NCBI GenBank assembly: GCA_021850485.1
Contig: JAJZLY010000002.1
Span: 30,303-94,302 of the forward strand
Direction of reading: 5' to 3'
Length of the DNA: 64,000 bases
Origin: Bacillota bacterium
GTDB lineage: Bacteria > Bacillota > Sulfobacillia > JAJZYS01 > JAJZLH01
Within the stretch, counting starts at the first letter, position 1. Every line of letters begins with the position of its first letter. Both the position numbers and the translations under genes were made by a program. Positions 24,268 to 32,876 of the stretch are shown piece by piece. The notes beneath the pieces are model-generated. The model ran no database searches, was not told the origin of the DNA, and saw nothing but the letters and a program-made list of their open reading frames with translations.

Positions 24268-25224
24268 ATGCCCAGCCGGATCAGCGTGGTGATCCCGGTA
24301 CACAACGGTCTCGCTACCATCGGTGAGGCCATCGCGTCAGCGTTGGCGCAAACCCGTCTCGCAGACGAAGTGGTCGTGGTCAACGACGGGTCGACCGATG
24401 GCACCGCCGACTTGGTGCGCGGCCGGTTTCCCTCCGTGCGGCTGATCGAGCAGCCGCAAAGCGGCCCGGCCTCCGCCAGGAACACCGGCATCGAGGCCGC
24501 CACCGGTGACTGGGTGGCCTTTTTAGACGCCGACGATGTGTGGCTTCCTCGCAAGTTGGAGCTTCAGCTGGCAGCCGTCGAGCGTGCACCAGCGGCGTTG
24601 ATGATCGGATCGGGCTGGGCCGCTCTCGGCTCCCAGCCGACACACATCGCCTACCGAGATGCCCTCTCGCTCGACTTCCGGCAGATCCTGCTCGGCTACT
24701 TCCTGGGTCCCTCTGGGGTCGTCGCCGAGCGGCGTTCGCTTTTGGCCGTAGGTGGTTTTCGTCCAGATCGAGAGGGCATCGAGGATCGCGACTTGTGGTG
24801 CCGTCTCGCCCAGCGCGGCAGTGTGCTCTTCTACCCGCAGGCCCTGTGGATCTACCGGCGAACGCCAACCAGCTTCTCGCGCATTCGCATGCGGGGATTT
24901 GAAGCGGGCCGTCGGTTGATGGCGGACATGCGTCCCTATGTACAGACCCAGTGGGGAGACGGCACCTGGCAGACCGTGCTGGCCGCGGTGGCGTTGCGCT
25001 ACCGCGCCTACTTCGAACAAGATCGCGACCGCGAAGGGGTTCGTTTGTGCAACGAGATGCTGGCTCAGATTCCACCGCGCTGGCGTCGGCAGGCCACCTT
25101 GCGCTTGGTGTTGCCCTATTGGGCGGCCCGGGCCAGACATCGTCTCAGTCAGCGGGACGGCTTTTGGTTCGAACCGCTGCCCCCGCTGTCGGCCTTCGGA
25201 CCCTCTAACCCAGGCGGTGCGTAA
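24268..25224 (+). CDS. Family 2 (GT-A) glycosyltransferase
   Basis: 318 aa from ATG after GGGAGAG. RISVVIPVHNGLATIGEAI and VVNDGSTDGTADL form the nucleotide-sugar site, and WVAFLDADDVWLP carries the metal-binding DxD. GPASARNTGIEAATGDW is typical of GT2. The C-terminus has basic helical stretches but no clear membrane span. It transfers a sugar to an unknown acceptor, perhaps a cell-surface polymer. Its end overlaps the convergent fixX by 20 bases. Confidence 0.9.
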   Translation: MPSRISVVIPVHNGLATIGEAIASALAQTRLADEVVVVNDGSTDGTADLVRGRFPSVRLIEQPQSGPASARNTGIEAATGDWVAFLDADDVWLPRKLELQLAAVERAPAALMIGSGWAALGSQPTHIAYRDALSLDFRQILLGYFLGPSGVVAERRSLLAVGGFRPDREGIEDRDLWCRLAQRGSVLFYPQALWIYRRTPTSFSRIRMRGFEAGRRLMADMRPYVQTQWGDGTWQTVLAAVALRYRAYFEQDRDREGVRLCNEMLAQIPPRWRRQATLRLVLPYWAARARHRLSQRDGFWFEPLPPLSAFGPSNPGGA

Positions 25225-25501
25225 CCCCAAAGCCACCTTTGGGATAGCGCCAGGCGATGTTGTACTCCGGGCAGGCGATACGACAGGAGCCACATTCCAC
25301 ACAACCCTCGAAGCGGACGGCCAGCTCTTGAGTGTCCACCTGCCACTCGTAGACGTTGGCTGGGCAAAAAGCCTCACAGGGCCGTCCCCACTTATCACCG
25401 CACTCCTGGCACTTTTGCATGTCCTTAACCACCAGGTGCGATTCCTGATCAGCCTTGAACTTCAGGGTGTACAGCTTTTGCTCGATGGTTTCTCTGGTCA
25501 T
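25205..25501 (-). CDS. fixX: Ferredoxin-like protein FixX
   Basis: 98 aa from MTRETIEQKLY; its ATG overlaps the fixC stop as ATGA. Cysteines occur in CQECGD...CEAFCP and CVECGSCRIACP, with the GCVECGSC-type cluster near the C-terminus followed by WRYPKGGFGV, the FixX ending. FixX passes electrons with FixC from an electron-transfer flavoprotein (FixAB) to quinone or ferredoxin. No fixA or fixB lies in this window. Confidence 0.92.
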   Translation of the reverse strand: MTRETIEQKLYTLKFKADQESHLVVKDMQKCQECGDKWGRPCEAFCPANVYEWQVDTQELAVRFEGCVECGSCRIACPEYNIAWRYPKGGFGVTHRLG

Positions 25502-26814
25502 CCGCGCATCGCCGCCTTCCACATGCCCCACATGTCCTTGGCTAGGGTCAAGGGGCGCCGTTTGGCCAGAACGGATTTGATCAGGCCACGCTCCTTTTCG
25601 TGCTTGGGCACGCCATCAACCGTCATCAGCGTCTTGGCTGCCTGATTCAGTAGCTCCGGGTAGAGTTCGAAGAAGGCTTGGCGGTTGTGCTCCATGAAGG
25701 TCGGCATGTTGCGGTACTGCTTGAGGTCCTTGAGCACGAAACTCTCTTCCAGTCGCCGCCGATAGGCGCTGAGGGTAGCCGCCGAGAAGTCCCCTTTGGC
25801 CTTGGCCATTACCACCGTCTCACCGGCCAGTTCGCCCGACTTCATGGCCAGGTTTGAGCCTTCCCGGTGCAAGACATTGATCAACATGGCGGCGTCTCCG
25901 GCCAGCAGGAATCCATCTCCCACCACCTCAGGCATGGCGTTCATACCGCCCTCCGGGATCAGGTGGGCAGTGTATTCATCGACCTCACCGCCAGCGATCA
26001 ACGGAGCGATCGTCGGGTGCTGCTTGAGATCTTCCAGGAGCTCGTAAGGGCGCACCTTGCGCTGCTGGAATTCGGACAAAAGGCAGCCCACGCCGATCGA
26101 GATGCTATCCAAGTTGGTGTACAGCCATCCCTGACCGACCATGCCATGGGTGGCGTCTCCCATCATCTCCATCACCACGCCGTGGTTGCCAGAGACGGCG
26201 AACCGCTCGCAGATGGTTTCGGCTGGCAGCCGGATCACCTCTTTGACCGCCAAGGCAACCTGGTTGGCCATCAGTTCGCCGCGCAGACCCATCTCCTTGG
26301 CCAGAAGCGAGTTAACGCCGTCGGCGATCACCACCACGTCGGCCAAAAGCTCTCCGTCCGGCGTGCCAGTGGTCACGCCGATCACCCGCCCGGAGGCGTC
26401 TTTGAGCACATTGGTGACGGGCATCTGGTTGATCAGAAATGCGCCCGCCTCTTCCGCTTTGTGGGCGAACCACTGGTCGAACTTGCCTCTGAGCACGGTG
26501 AAGGCGTTATACGGCTCGTCGCCAAACGACGGATCGCGATAGCCCACCGTGACGGCGGTCGATGCTGTCATCATGCTGATCCGGGACTCCACCACCACCC
26601 GCTCGAGCGGTGCCTCCAGCCAGAAGTTGGGGATCAGATCCTCCAGCATCTTGCGGTAGAGGACGCCGCCCATCACATTCTTGGCGCCTGGATAGTCGCC
26701 TCGCTCCAAGAGCACCACACTGAGGCCGGCCCGAGCCATGGTCAGGGCGGCCGCGGCCCCGGCGGGCCCGGCTCCCACCACAATCGCGTCGAACTTCTCT
26801 GCCTCTGCCACCAA
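25498..26814 (-). CDS. fixC: FAD-dependent oxidoreductase FixC (ETF-quinone oxidoreductase family)
   Basis: 438 aa. The N-terminal FAD-binding motif is DAIVVGAGPAGAAAALTMARAGL, seen as VVGAGPAGAAAAL, followed by VLLERGDYPGAKN. FAD contacts near the C-terminal half are GDGFLLAGDAAMLIN. It works with FixX as a membrane-associated acceptor of ETF electrons. It lies 29 bases after selD in an unusual mixed operon. Confidence 0.94.
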   Translation of the reverse strand: MVAEAEKFDAIVVGAGPAGAAAALTMARAGLSVVLLERGDYPGAKNVMGGVLYRKMLEDLIPNFWLEAPLERVVVESRISMMTASTAVTVGYRDPSFGDEPYNAFTVLRGKFDQWFAHKAEEAGAFLINQMPVTNVLKDASGRVIGVTTGTPDGELLADVVVIADGVNSLLAKEMGLRGELMANQVALAVKEVIRLPAETICERFAVSGNHGVVMEMMGDATHGMVGQGWLYTNLDSISIGVGCLLSEFQQRKVRPYELLEDLKQHPTIAPLIAGGEVDEYTAHLIPEGGMNAMPEVVGDGFLLAGDAAMLINVLHREGSNLAMKSGELAGETVVMAKAKGDFSAATLSAYRRRLEESFVLKDLKQYRNMPTFMEHNRQAFFELYPELLNQAAKTLMTVDGVPKHEKERGLIKSVLAKRRPLTLAKDMWGMWKAAMRG

Positions 26815-26843
26815 AACGCCCTCTTCCCTGAGATGCGGTCTGC

Positions 26844-27902
26844 TCAGTGCTGCTGGGGCCGGCCAATCAGGGTCAAGGCGTGGCCGCCTTCGGCAAGGAC
26901 CTCCCCGATCTGCCAGAACTTCACATCTTCTGCCGCGAATTGGGCCTCCAGTTCCGCCGACCGCTGCCGGTCACAGCTGATCAGAAGTCCGCCCGAAGTG
27001 ACGCCGTCGGCGTAGACCACGATCTCACCTTCGGTCAAAGGCTCAACCACGTCGAGCTCTCCGGCGACATGGCGCATGTTGTCCCAACTACCGCCCGGCA
27101 CCTCTCCGTCTTTGGCGTGGGCGAAGGTGGTGGGATGCACCGGCACCCGGCTGGCATCGATCACCAGCCTGACGCCAGAGGCCGTCGCCATCTCCAGGCC
27201 ATGGCCAAGCAGGCCAAAGCCGGTGATGTCCGTAACCGATCGGATGCCGGAAACAGCCCGTACAGCTTGGGCGGCTGCCCGATTGAGCTGGGCCATCCAG
27301 GCCACCATGCTGCGCTCTACATCGGCATCGATCAGGCCATCCTTGGTCGCCTTGGCCAAGATGCCCGTGCCGATCGGCTTGGTCAGATAGAGCACATCGC
27401 CCGGCTTGGCGCCTTCCTTGGTCCAGATCTGGTGTGCGGGTACCACACCGGTCACGGCCAGTCCGTACTTGGGGATCGGATCGTCGATGGTGTGTCCGCC
27501 GATCAATACGGCACCGGCCTCTCGCACCTTGTCCAACCCGCCTTGCATGATGTCGTGCAAGATCGACGTCGGCAGGTCCTCGACGGGGAAGGCCGCCAGG
27601 GCCATGGCGGTGATCGGCGTGCCGCCCATGGCGAACACGTCGGACAGACTGTTGGCAGCCGCCACCTGGCCGTAGCTGTAGGCGTCGTCAACGATCGGGG
27701 TGAAGAAGTCCACGGTCTGAACCAACCAGGTGTCGTCGTTGATAGCGTAGACCCCGGCATCATCGGTGGCGCCGACAATCAGGCGCGGATCGTCGAACGT
27801 CAAATTGAGATCAGCCAAAATCCGATGCAGGTCCTCCGGACCCACCTTGCAGCCTCAGCCGCTCTTGTTGGATAAAGTGGTCAGGCGCACCGCCTGGGGC
27901 AT
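26844..27902 (-). CDS. selD: Selenide, water dikinase SelD, itself a selenoprotein (UGA at residue 16)
   Basis: 352 aa when the in-frame TGA (27857-27855) is read as selenocysteine. The start ATG at 27902 follows AGGAGG and lies 13 bases after selA. The N-terminus reads TTLSNKSG-U-GCKVGPEDLH, the exact SelD active-site context (Cys/Sec then GCK) where many SelD proteins use Sec; Lys19 is the catalytic lysine. The remainder has GATDDAGVYAI, VQTVDFFTPIVDD and GGHTIDDPIPKYG. SelD makes selenophosphate from selenide and ATP for selenocysteine synthesis. An ordinary ORF caller begins at the GTG after the UGA and loses the active site. Confidence 0.95.
27825..27857 (-). promoter_or_regulatory. Candidate bacterial SECIS hairpin in selD
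   Basis: Beginning 12 nt after the UGA, GGTCC pairs with GGACC around a GGA apex, and an outer TGCA/TGCA helix flanks it with a 5'-side bulge. It is within the distance at which SelB-binding hairpins occur. It is less clear-cut than the one in the formate dehydrogenase gene. Confidence 0.55.
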
Positions 27903-27915
27903 CGCTCCATCCTCC

Positions 27916-29250
27916 TCAGTTCAAAAGGCAGCGGGCCAAAATCTCCGCGACCTCAGCCAATCGCTGAGCGGGCAAGGTCCGCACATCCACCACGATCATG
28001 CCACCTTCGACCTGGACCAGCAACGCGACCGCACCCTGGCGCAGCTCTGCCTGCACGGCCGATGCGGATTTGGGCCGTGGGTCGATGGCGACTGCCACGC
28101 CTGGCAGCTCTACATCGGGCATGCTGCCGCCACCGGCGACGCCCCCCTTTGGCCGGACAGAGGCCTGCACGCCGCGCCGCTTCAGGTGGGCGATCAGTCT
28201 CTTGGCCTGCCTGCGCAGGGCGCCTGGGTCGGCTGTCACCATCTGGCGCACCGGGATCTGGTCCGGTTCCACCAGGGTCTGCCACAAGGTAGCCCGCAGT
28301 GCTGCTAAAGTCATCTTATCCGGCCGCAGTGCCCGGTAGAGCGGATGTCTTTTCATCTGGTCGATCACCGTCAGGCGGCCGACGGCAATGCCAGCCTGTG
28401 GCCCTCCGAGCAGTTTATCGCCGGAAAAGGTGACGACGTCTGCGCCCTGGCGCACCCGGCTGGCGACATCGGGCTCCGCGGGCAGCGGCAGCAGGCTGCC
28501 ACTGCCCAGGTCATCGATCATCACCAGGTGATGGGTATGGGCCAACTGGGCCAGTGCCAGAGGATCGGCTTGCTCGGTGAAGCCGCGGATCTGGAAATTC
28601 GACGGATGGACACGCAATAAGGCGGCGGTGTTCGGTCCGATCGCCCGCTCATAGTCAGCCAGCCGCGTGCGGTTGGTGGTGCCCACCTCAACCAGTTCGG
28701 TTCCGGAGGCCGCCATGATGTCGGGCACCCGAAAAGAGCCGCCAATCTCCACCAGTTCGCCGCGCGAGATCACCACCTGGCGGCCTTGGGTGAGGGTGAT
28801 CAGGGCCAAGAAGACGGCGGCGGCGTTGTTGTTCACCACCACTGCCGCCTCGGCGCCGGTCAAAAGTGTGAGGAGCGACTGCAGGTGGTCTTGGCGGCTG
28901 GAGCGGTGTCCGGACAGGAGATCGAACTCCAAGTCGCTGTAGCCGAGTGCTGCCCGGGCGGCCATGGCGGCAGCACGCTCGGACAACGGCGCTCGGCCGA
29001 TGTTGGTGTGAATCACCACCCCGGTCCCGTTCAAGATCTCGGTCAGACCCGGGCCAGATCGGGCCACGGCCTGCTGCACGCGCCTCGCCAGCTCGCTCTC
29101 GGCGATCGGCTCATGGGTTTTTGTGAGCGTCGCTCTGGCCTGCGCCAGTTCGGCCTCAATCAGGCTCACCCACAACCGATTGGCTGGCAGTGAGGTCAGC
29201 TCCAACAGACGGGTGACAGAGGGCAACTGGCGGCGCGGGTCATCGGTCAT
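27916..29250 (-). CDS. selA: L-seryl-tRNA(Sec) selenium transferase SelA
   Basis: 444 aa. The PLP enzyme converts seryl-tRNA(Sec) to selenocysteinyl-tRNA(Sec). Family marks are INGTGVVIHTNIGRAPLS-like LNGTGVVIHTNIGRAPLS, NNNAAAVFLAL, MIDDLGSGSLL and the PLP-lysine motif TFSGDKLLGGPQAG. It is followed by selD. selB and the tRNA-Sec gene are not in this window. Its start overlaps the end of the deacetylase gene by 11 bases. Confidence 0.96.
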   Translation of the reverse strand: MTDDPRRQLPSVTRLLELTSLPANRLWVSLIEAELAQARATLTKTHEPIAESELARRVQQAVARSGPGLTEILNGTGVVIHTNIGRAPLSERAAAMAARAALGYSDLEFDLLSGHRSSRQDHLQSLLTLLTGAEAAVVVNNNAAAVFLALITLTQGRQVVISRGELVEIGGSFRVPDIMAASGTELVEVGTTNRTRLADYERAIGPNTAALLRVHPSNFQIRGFTEQADPLALAQLAHTHHLVMIDDLGSGSLLPLPAEPDVASRVRQGADVVTFSGDKLLGGPQAGIAVGRLTVIDQMKRHPLYRALRPDKMTLAALRATLWQTLVEPDQIPVRQMVTADPGALRRQAKRLIAHLKRRGVQASVRPKGGVAGGGSMPDVELPGVAVAIDPRPKSASAVQAELRQGAVALLVQVEGGMIVVDVRTLPAQRLAEVAEILARCLLN

Positions 29251-30490
29251 CGCCCGCTCCCCCTCCTTCGCCCGGATGCCCGTATCGCTCCAGCAATACG
29301 CGCCGGGACATCGAGATGAAGACCAGTTGCATCTTCTCCGGACTGCCTGCCCGGTGCGCCCCTTGCGGATGGTAGATCAGCATCAGCCAATTCCGATACG
29401 TTTTCGCCCACCAGCCGCCCAGGTCTTCGGCCACCGGGCTGACTGTGAAGCCGAGGCCGACCGCCGGCCGGCCCAGGATGGTGGTGCCCAAAAACACCTC
29501 GATGTCTTGCCAGCGCGGCTCCACCGCCAGACGATCAGCGAGCAGGGTCAGCGAGTGGCGCAGCGCCCGCAGGCCGCGGATCGCCCCCATCTGGCTGAGA
29601 GCTGTGTTCTTCAGGTGGATCTCTCCATACACCGTCCCTGCCTTGAGTTGGGTGCCGTCAGCGAGGTCGATCGGGTCTTTGAGCACGCCTCGCTGCAGCC
29701 GGAAAATGGAATCCTCGCTCATGGCATCCACATGGTACAGCCGGTCATATAAGGACTCCCAGAGATCCCAGATGCGCATCCGCAACGGCACCGTGGGAAT
29801 GCCATGGGCGATCAGCTGCTCGACGGTGACCAACCCGATGCCGCGCGAGCGCAACTGAGGAAGGGCCAGCTTCAGCGCCTCCACAGTTCGCTGTCGGCCG
29901 TCGCCGCCAGCATCGTGCAGCAAGACGATGGCGCCGGGGCGAGCCTGGGCGATGCGCCCGGCGATGGCCTGCACCGTGTCCTTCTGCCGCCAGTCAAAGG
30001 CGTTGACCGTCCACAGGACCACCCGGTGCTCCAACCTGCTGGCCGCGGGCCACAGGGACAGGTTGAACTGACCCCAGGGGGGGCGCAGGTGGTGCGGACG
30101 CAGGTGCGTGTTGCTTGCCAAGACCGCTGCCGCCTGCTCGAATTGGCGCAAGGTCGCCACCGGCCCTGTCCACCAGAGCCCGGCGTGGGTTTCGGAGTGG
30201 TTGGCGACCTCGTGGCCGCCGGCCTGCACTTGGCGCACTAGGTCGGGATAGCGCTCCGCTTGCCGCCCGACCATGAAGAACGTGGCCTTGGCCTCGGCCA
30301 GTGCCAGTAGGTCGAGGATTTGGGGCGTGAGCGGTCCTGGACCGTCGTCAAAGGTCAGTGCCAACTCCTGACGCTCCGTCTTCACGGCGCGCACGGCCCC
30401 CACGCCCAGGTAATGGCCCAGAAGTTCCGGCAGGCCAACATAGACGATTGCCAGGGCAACAATCCATTCCAAGACCGTCACCGGGCTCAC
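29240..30490 (-). CDS. Polysaccharide deacetylase with C-terminal YkoP-like domain
   Basis: 416 aa. A membrane anchor (about 5-28) is followed by a NodB-type deacetylase domain with all motifs: LTFDDGPGP (general base and metal Asp), NHSETHAG (metal His pair), LRPPWGQ and IVLLHDAGGDG. From about residue 245 a second domain begins at WDLWESLYDRLYHVD and ends near ERYGHPGEG. It resembles Bacillus YkoP, a small protein of unknown function, as judged from memory. The start is GTG overlapping the upstream MFS stop (GTGA). It probably de-N-acetylates a surface glycan. Confidence 0.87.
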   Translation of the reverse strand: MSPVTVLEWIVALAIVYVGLPELLGHYLGVGAVRAVKTERQELALTFDDGPGPLTPQILDLLALAEAKATFFMVGRQAERYPDLVRQVQAGGHEVANHSETHAGLWWTGPVATLRQFEQAAAVLASNTHLRPHHLRPPWGQFNLSLWPAASRLEHRVVLWTVNAFDWRQKDTVQAIAGRIAQARPGAIVLLHDAGGDGRQRTVEALKLALPQLRSRGIGLVTVEQLIAHGIPTVPLRMRIWDLWESLYDRLYHVDAMSEDSIFRLQRGVLKDPIDLADGTQLKAGTVYGEIHLKNTALSQMGAIRGLRALRHSLTLLADRLAVEPRWQDIEVFLGTTILGRPAVGLGFTVSPVAEDLGGWWAKTYRNWLMLIYHPQGAHRAGSPEKMQLVFISMSRRVLLERYGHPGEGGGAGDDR

Positions 30491-31614
30491 GACTCATCCA
30501 CCATCTTCAGCCGGTCCAGTGGGTAGAGGGCGTAGAACAGGCACATCACCGCCAAGATCGCCGCTGCCAGCAAAAATGGTCCTTCCGGCTTCATCAGGCC
30601 CCAAGCGGCTGCCCCCAGCACCGGCCCAACGGTCAACCCGAGCCCTTCCACCGTCATGAATACACCCCACAAAGAGGCCTCCGCCCGGGGATGCACGGTA
30701 CTGGCCAGCAGGGTGTTCCAGGCCGGAAGAATCAGAGCAAAGGCCACACCGATTACCGCTGCCAACAGGGCAGCCGGCCAGAACTGGCGGGCCTGGCCAA
30801 AGAACACCAGGCCGACAGCGGCTAGGCCGAACCCAATCACCAGCGGCCTACGCACACCTGCCCTGTCGGCCATCCTTCCCAGGGGTACCATCAGCAGCAC
30901 CGCCAACCCGCCGCCCACCGCCAGCATCTCGCCGTAGCGAAAGCCGATCAGCCCCAGCACGTTATGCAAGAACAGATTCAACTCGGGCAGCAAAATGCCA
31001 ATGGTCATCGTCTGGGCGAACATGCCGGGGAACAGTACGGACACTTTCCCGACCTGCCGCCACACAGCCAGGCTGGGCAGCGGCACGCCGAGGTGGGCCG
31101 CCCGGGCCGGCAGCAGCAGCGCCAGCAGAAAGGCAACCGCCTGCACGGCCAGGATGATCATCAGGCCCGTTTGGAGGTGGGCCGGCAGCAGAAAGTTCAT
31201 CAACACGGGACCGACTCCAATCGCCACGATCCAGATGGCAAAGATGCCGCCGATGACGCTGCCACGCCGCTCTTCCCGGCCGCGGGTGGCTGTGGTGATC
31301 ACAGAGGGCCAAAGTGGCGAGGTACCAATCCCATAGACAGCTAAGATCAGCCACAGCGGCGATGTGACTGTAGCCCGGCTGACCATGAACAGGGCCAGCA
31401 GGGAGATCGCCGTGCCAACCCCCGTCACAGCCCTGGCGCCGAAGCGGTCGACCAGCCAGCCGGACGGCGAGCGCCCGAAGGTGTCCATCAGATAATGCGC
31501 CGATATGGCAAAGGCAGCGATCGACAGCGGCAGGCCAAAGGACACCGTCACCAGATCTGGCAGCAGGCTGACCAGCACCGTGGCCCGGACAAATTCGGAC
31601 AGGAACAAGAGCAA
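30487..31614 (-). CDS. Major facilitator superfamily transporter (start uncertain)
   Basis: About 375 aa with roughly 11-12 hydrophobic helices. The loop-2/3 signature GRSPSGWLVDRFGARAV resembles the MFS motif G-x-x-x-D-R-x-G-R/A, and the C-half repeats with PLGRMADRAGVRRPLVI. The frame runs open into the upstream glycosyltransferase gene, so the true start is unclear. No ATG or GTG exists near the first helix; the TTG at 31614 is my best guess, which would trim part of helix 1. Context suggests export or uptake linked to lipid/glycan synthesis, but the substrate is unknown. Confidence 0.8.
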   Translation of the reverse strand: MLLFLSEFVRATVLVSLLPDLVTVSFGLPLSIAAFAISAHYLMDTFGRSPSGWLVDRFGARAVTGVGTAISLLALFMVSRATVTSPLWLILAVYGIGTSPLWPSVITTATRGREERRGSVIGGIFAIWIVAIGVGPVLMNFLLPAHLQTGLMIILAVQAVAFLLALLLPARAAHLGVPLPSLAVWRQVGKVSVLFPGMFAQTMTIGILLPELNLFLHNVLGLIGFRYGEMLAVGGGLAVLLMVPLGRMADRAGVRRPLVIGFGLAAVGLVFFGQARQFWPAALLAAVIGVAFALILPAWNTLLASTVHPRAEASLWGVFMTVEGLGLTVGPVLGAAAWGLMKPEGPFLLAAAILAVMCLFYALYPLDRLKMVDES

Positions 31615-31625
31615 TACGGGAAGCG

Positions 31626-32759
31626 CTAGAAGTATCTGGCCAGCAGATCCTGCACGATATCCGCGGCGGCCTGCGGCCGCCCCGCTCGGCTGGCCGCCTG
31701 GCGCATCTGCTCCCGCTCCCCCGCCTGACTGAAGAAGCGGTGGAGTCCCTCCACCAGTGCGTCGACCGTGGTCGCCCAAAAACCGGCCCCCTCATCTAGT
31801 ACCAGTCTGACATTCGCCATCTCTTGGCCTGGAATCGGTCGGAAGATGGCCATGGGCAAACCGCAGGCCATCGCCTCTGACGTGGTCAGCCCGCCGGCCT
31901 TGCTCACCAGAATATCCGCAATCCGCATCACGTCCCAGGTTTCCCTCAGGTATCCCTGGGTCACCAACCGATTCGGTGCCCGAGACGCCACCTCCTTGAG
32001 GGCCTGGGCCAGCGCCTGGTCATGACCGGTCAGGGCTAGGTAGGTAACGGGGGGACCTTGCGTCACGACTTGGTCGATCACCTCGGCAAAGCCACCGATC
32101 ATGCCATAGGCACCGGCCATCAAGAGCACGACTGGCTCGCTGCCCAGCCCGAGGCGCGCTCTCACCCCCGCCACATCCACCGGATCGGCAAACGACGGAT
32201 GGACCGGAATCCCGGTGGCCAGGATCTGATCTGCATTGACCCCACGCGCCACCATGCCTTGGCGCACCGCTTCCGATCCGACGTAGTAGCGGTCCACCGC
32301 GGGATGGATCCACTGACTGTGCACCGTATGATCGGTGACCACGCACACATTGGGCGTGGTCAGCCGACCGCCCAGGCGCAGACTGGAAATGACGCCGGCT
32401 GGAGTCGGGAAGGTGTTGATCAGCACCTTGGGGTGTTCCCGGTGGACGGTATCGAGCAGTTTCTCGCGGCCCAGGCTGTTTAAAAAGCCCTGCACTGCGG
32501 AGTCCGGTCTGACCCGGCTGGTGCCCTGGTAAAATGTGTTCCAAATACTCGGCAGATGGCGGACGCTGACGATATACATCCAGCGAATCAGGTTGTTCAT
32601 GGCTGGGCTGAGTTGCTCAAAGAAATCGATCTCTCGAGTCGTCACAGCCGGCGCCAATCGACGGAAGGCTTCAGCCAGCGCCTCGGCTGCCCGTTGGTGA
32701 CCTGCGCCCATTGTCGCCGATAAGAACAGCGCCCGACCGTCGTTTCCCGCCGTCTGCAT
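31626..32759 (-). CDS. MGDG-synthase-like (UgtP/YkoN-type) glycosyltransferase
   Basis: 377 aa. The N-domain begins RALFLSATMGAGHQRAAEAL, the glycine-rich acceptor motif of monogalactosyldiacylglycerol synthase-like enzymes, and continues with VLINTFPTPAGVIS and VCVVTDHTVHSQWIHP. The C-domain nucleotide-sugar site is ILVSKAGGLTTSEAMACGLPM. Such enzymes glycosylate diacylglycerol at the inner membrane face. The ATG (MQTAGNDG) is chosen; upstream in-frame sequence lacks homology. It is the first gene of a seven-gene minus-strand run. Confidence 0.88.
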   Translation of the reverse strand: MQTAGNDGRALFLSATMGAGHQRAAEALAEAFRRLAPAVTTREIDFFEQLSPAMNNLIRWMYIVSVRHLPSIWNTFYQGTSRVRPDSAVQGFLNSLGREKLLDTVHREHPKVLINTFPTPAGVISSLRLGGRLTTPNVCVVTDHTVHSQWIHPAVDRYYVGSEAVRQGMVARGVNADQILATGIPVHPSFADPVDVAGVRARLGLGSEPVVLLMAGAYGMIGGFAEVIDQVVTQGPPVTYLALTGHDQALAQALKEVASRAPNRLVTQGYLRETWDVMRIADILVSKAGGLTTSEAMACGLPMAIFRPIPGQEMANVRLVLDEGAGFWATTVDALVEGLHRFFSQAGEREQMRQAASRAGRPQAAADIVQDLLARYF

Positions 32760-32836
32760 GCGTTTTCGTTCCCCACCGCCAAGGCGGCTCCTGCCAGGTG
32801 CGGCTCCGATGTGGCGACTGGGGTGCGCCGTTTGCC

Positions 32837-32842
32837 TATAAT
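32837..32842 (+). promoter_or_regulatory. -10 box TATAAT upstream of the AlkP-like membrane gene
   Basis: A perfect TATAAT in TTTGCCTATAATGGGCG overlaps the only upstream in-frame ATG (32841). Transcription would start downstream of that ATG. The -35 region is weak. Confidence 0.55.
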
Positions 32843-32876
32843 GGGCGTGTCCCTTGAGTGCGGGGGAGGGCTGACC

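Noticed and set aside
26844-27845. A shorter selD starting at GTG after the UGA
   Set aside because: It would lack the active-site Sec/Cys and Lys, and the ribosome site and conserved residues lie upstream.
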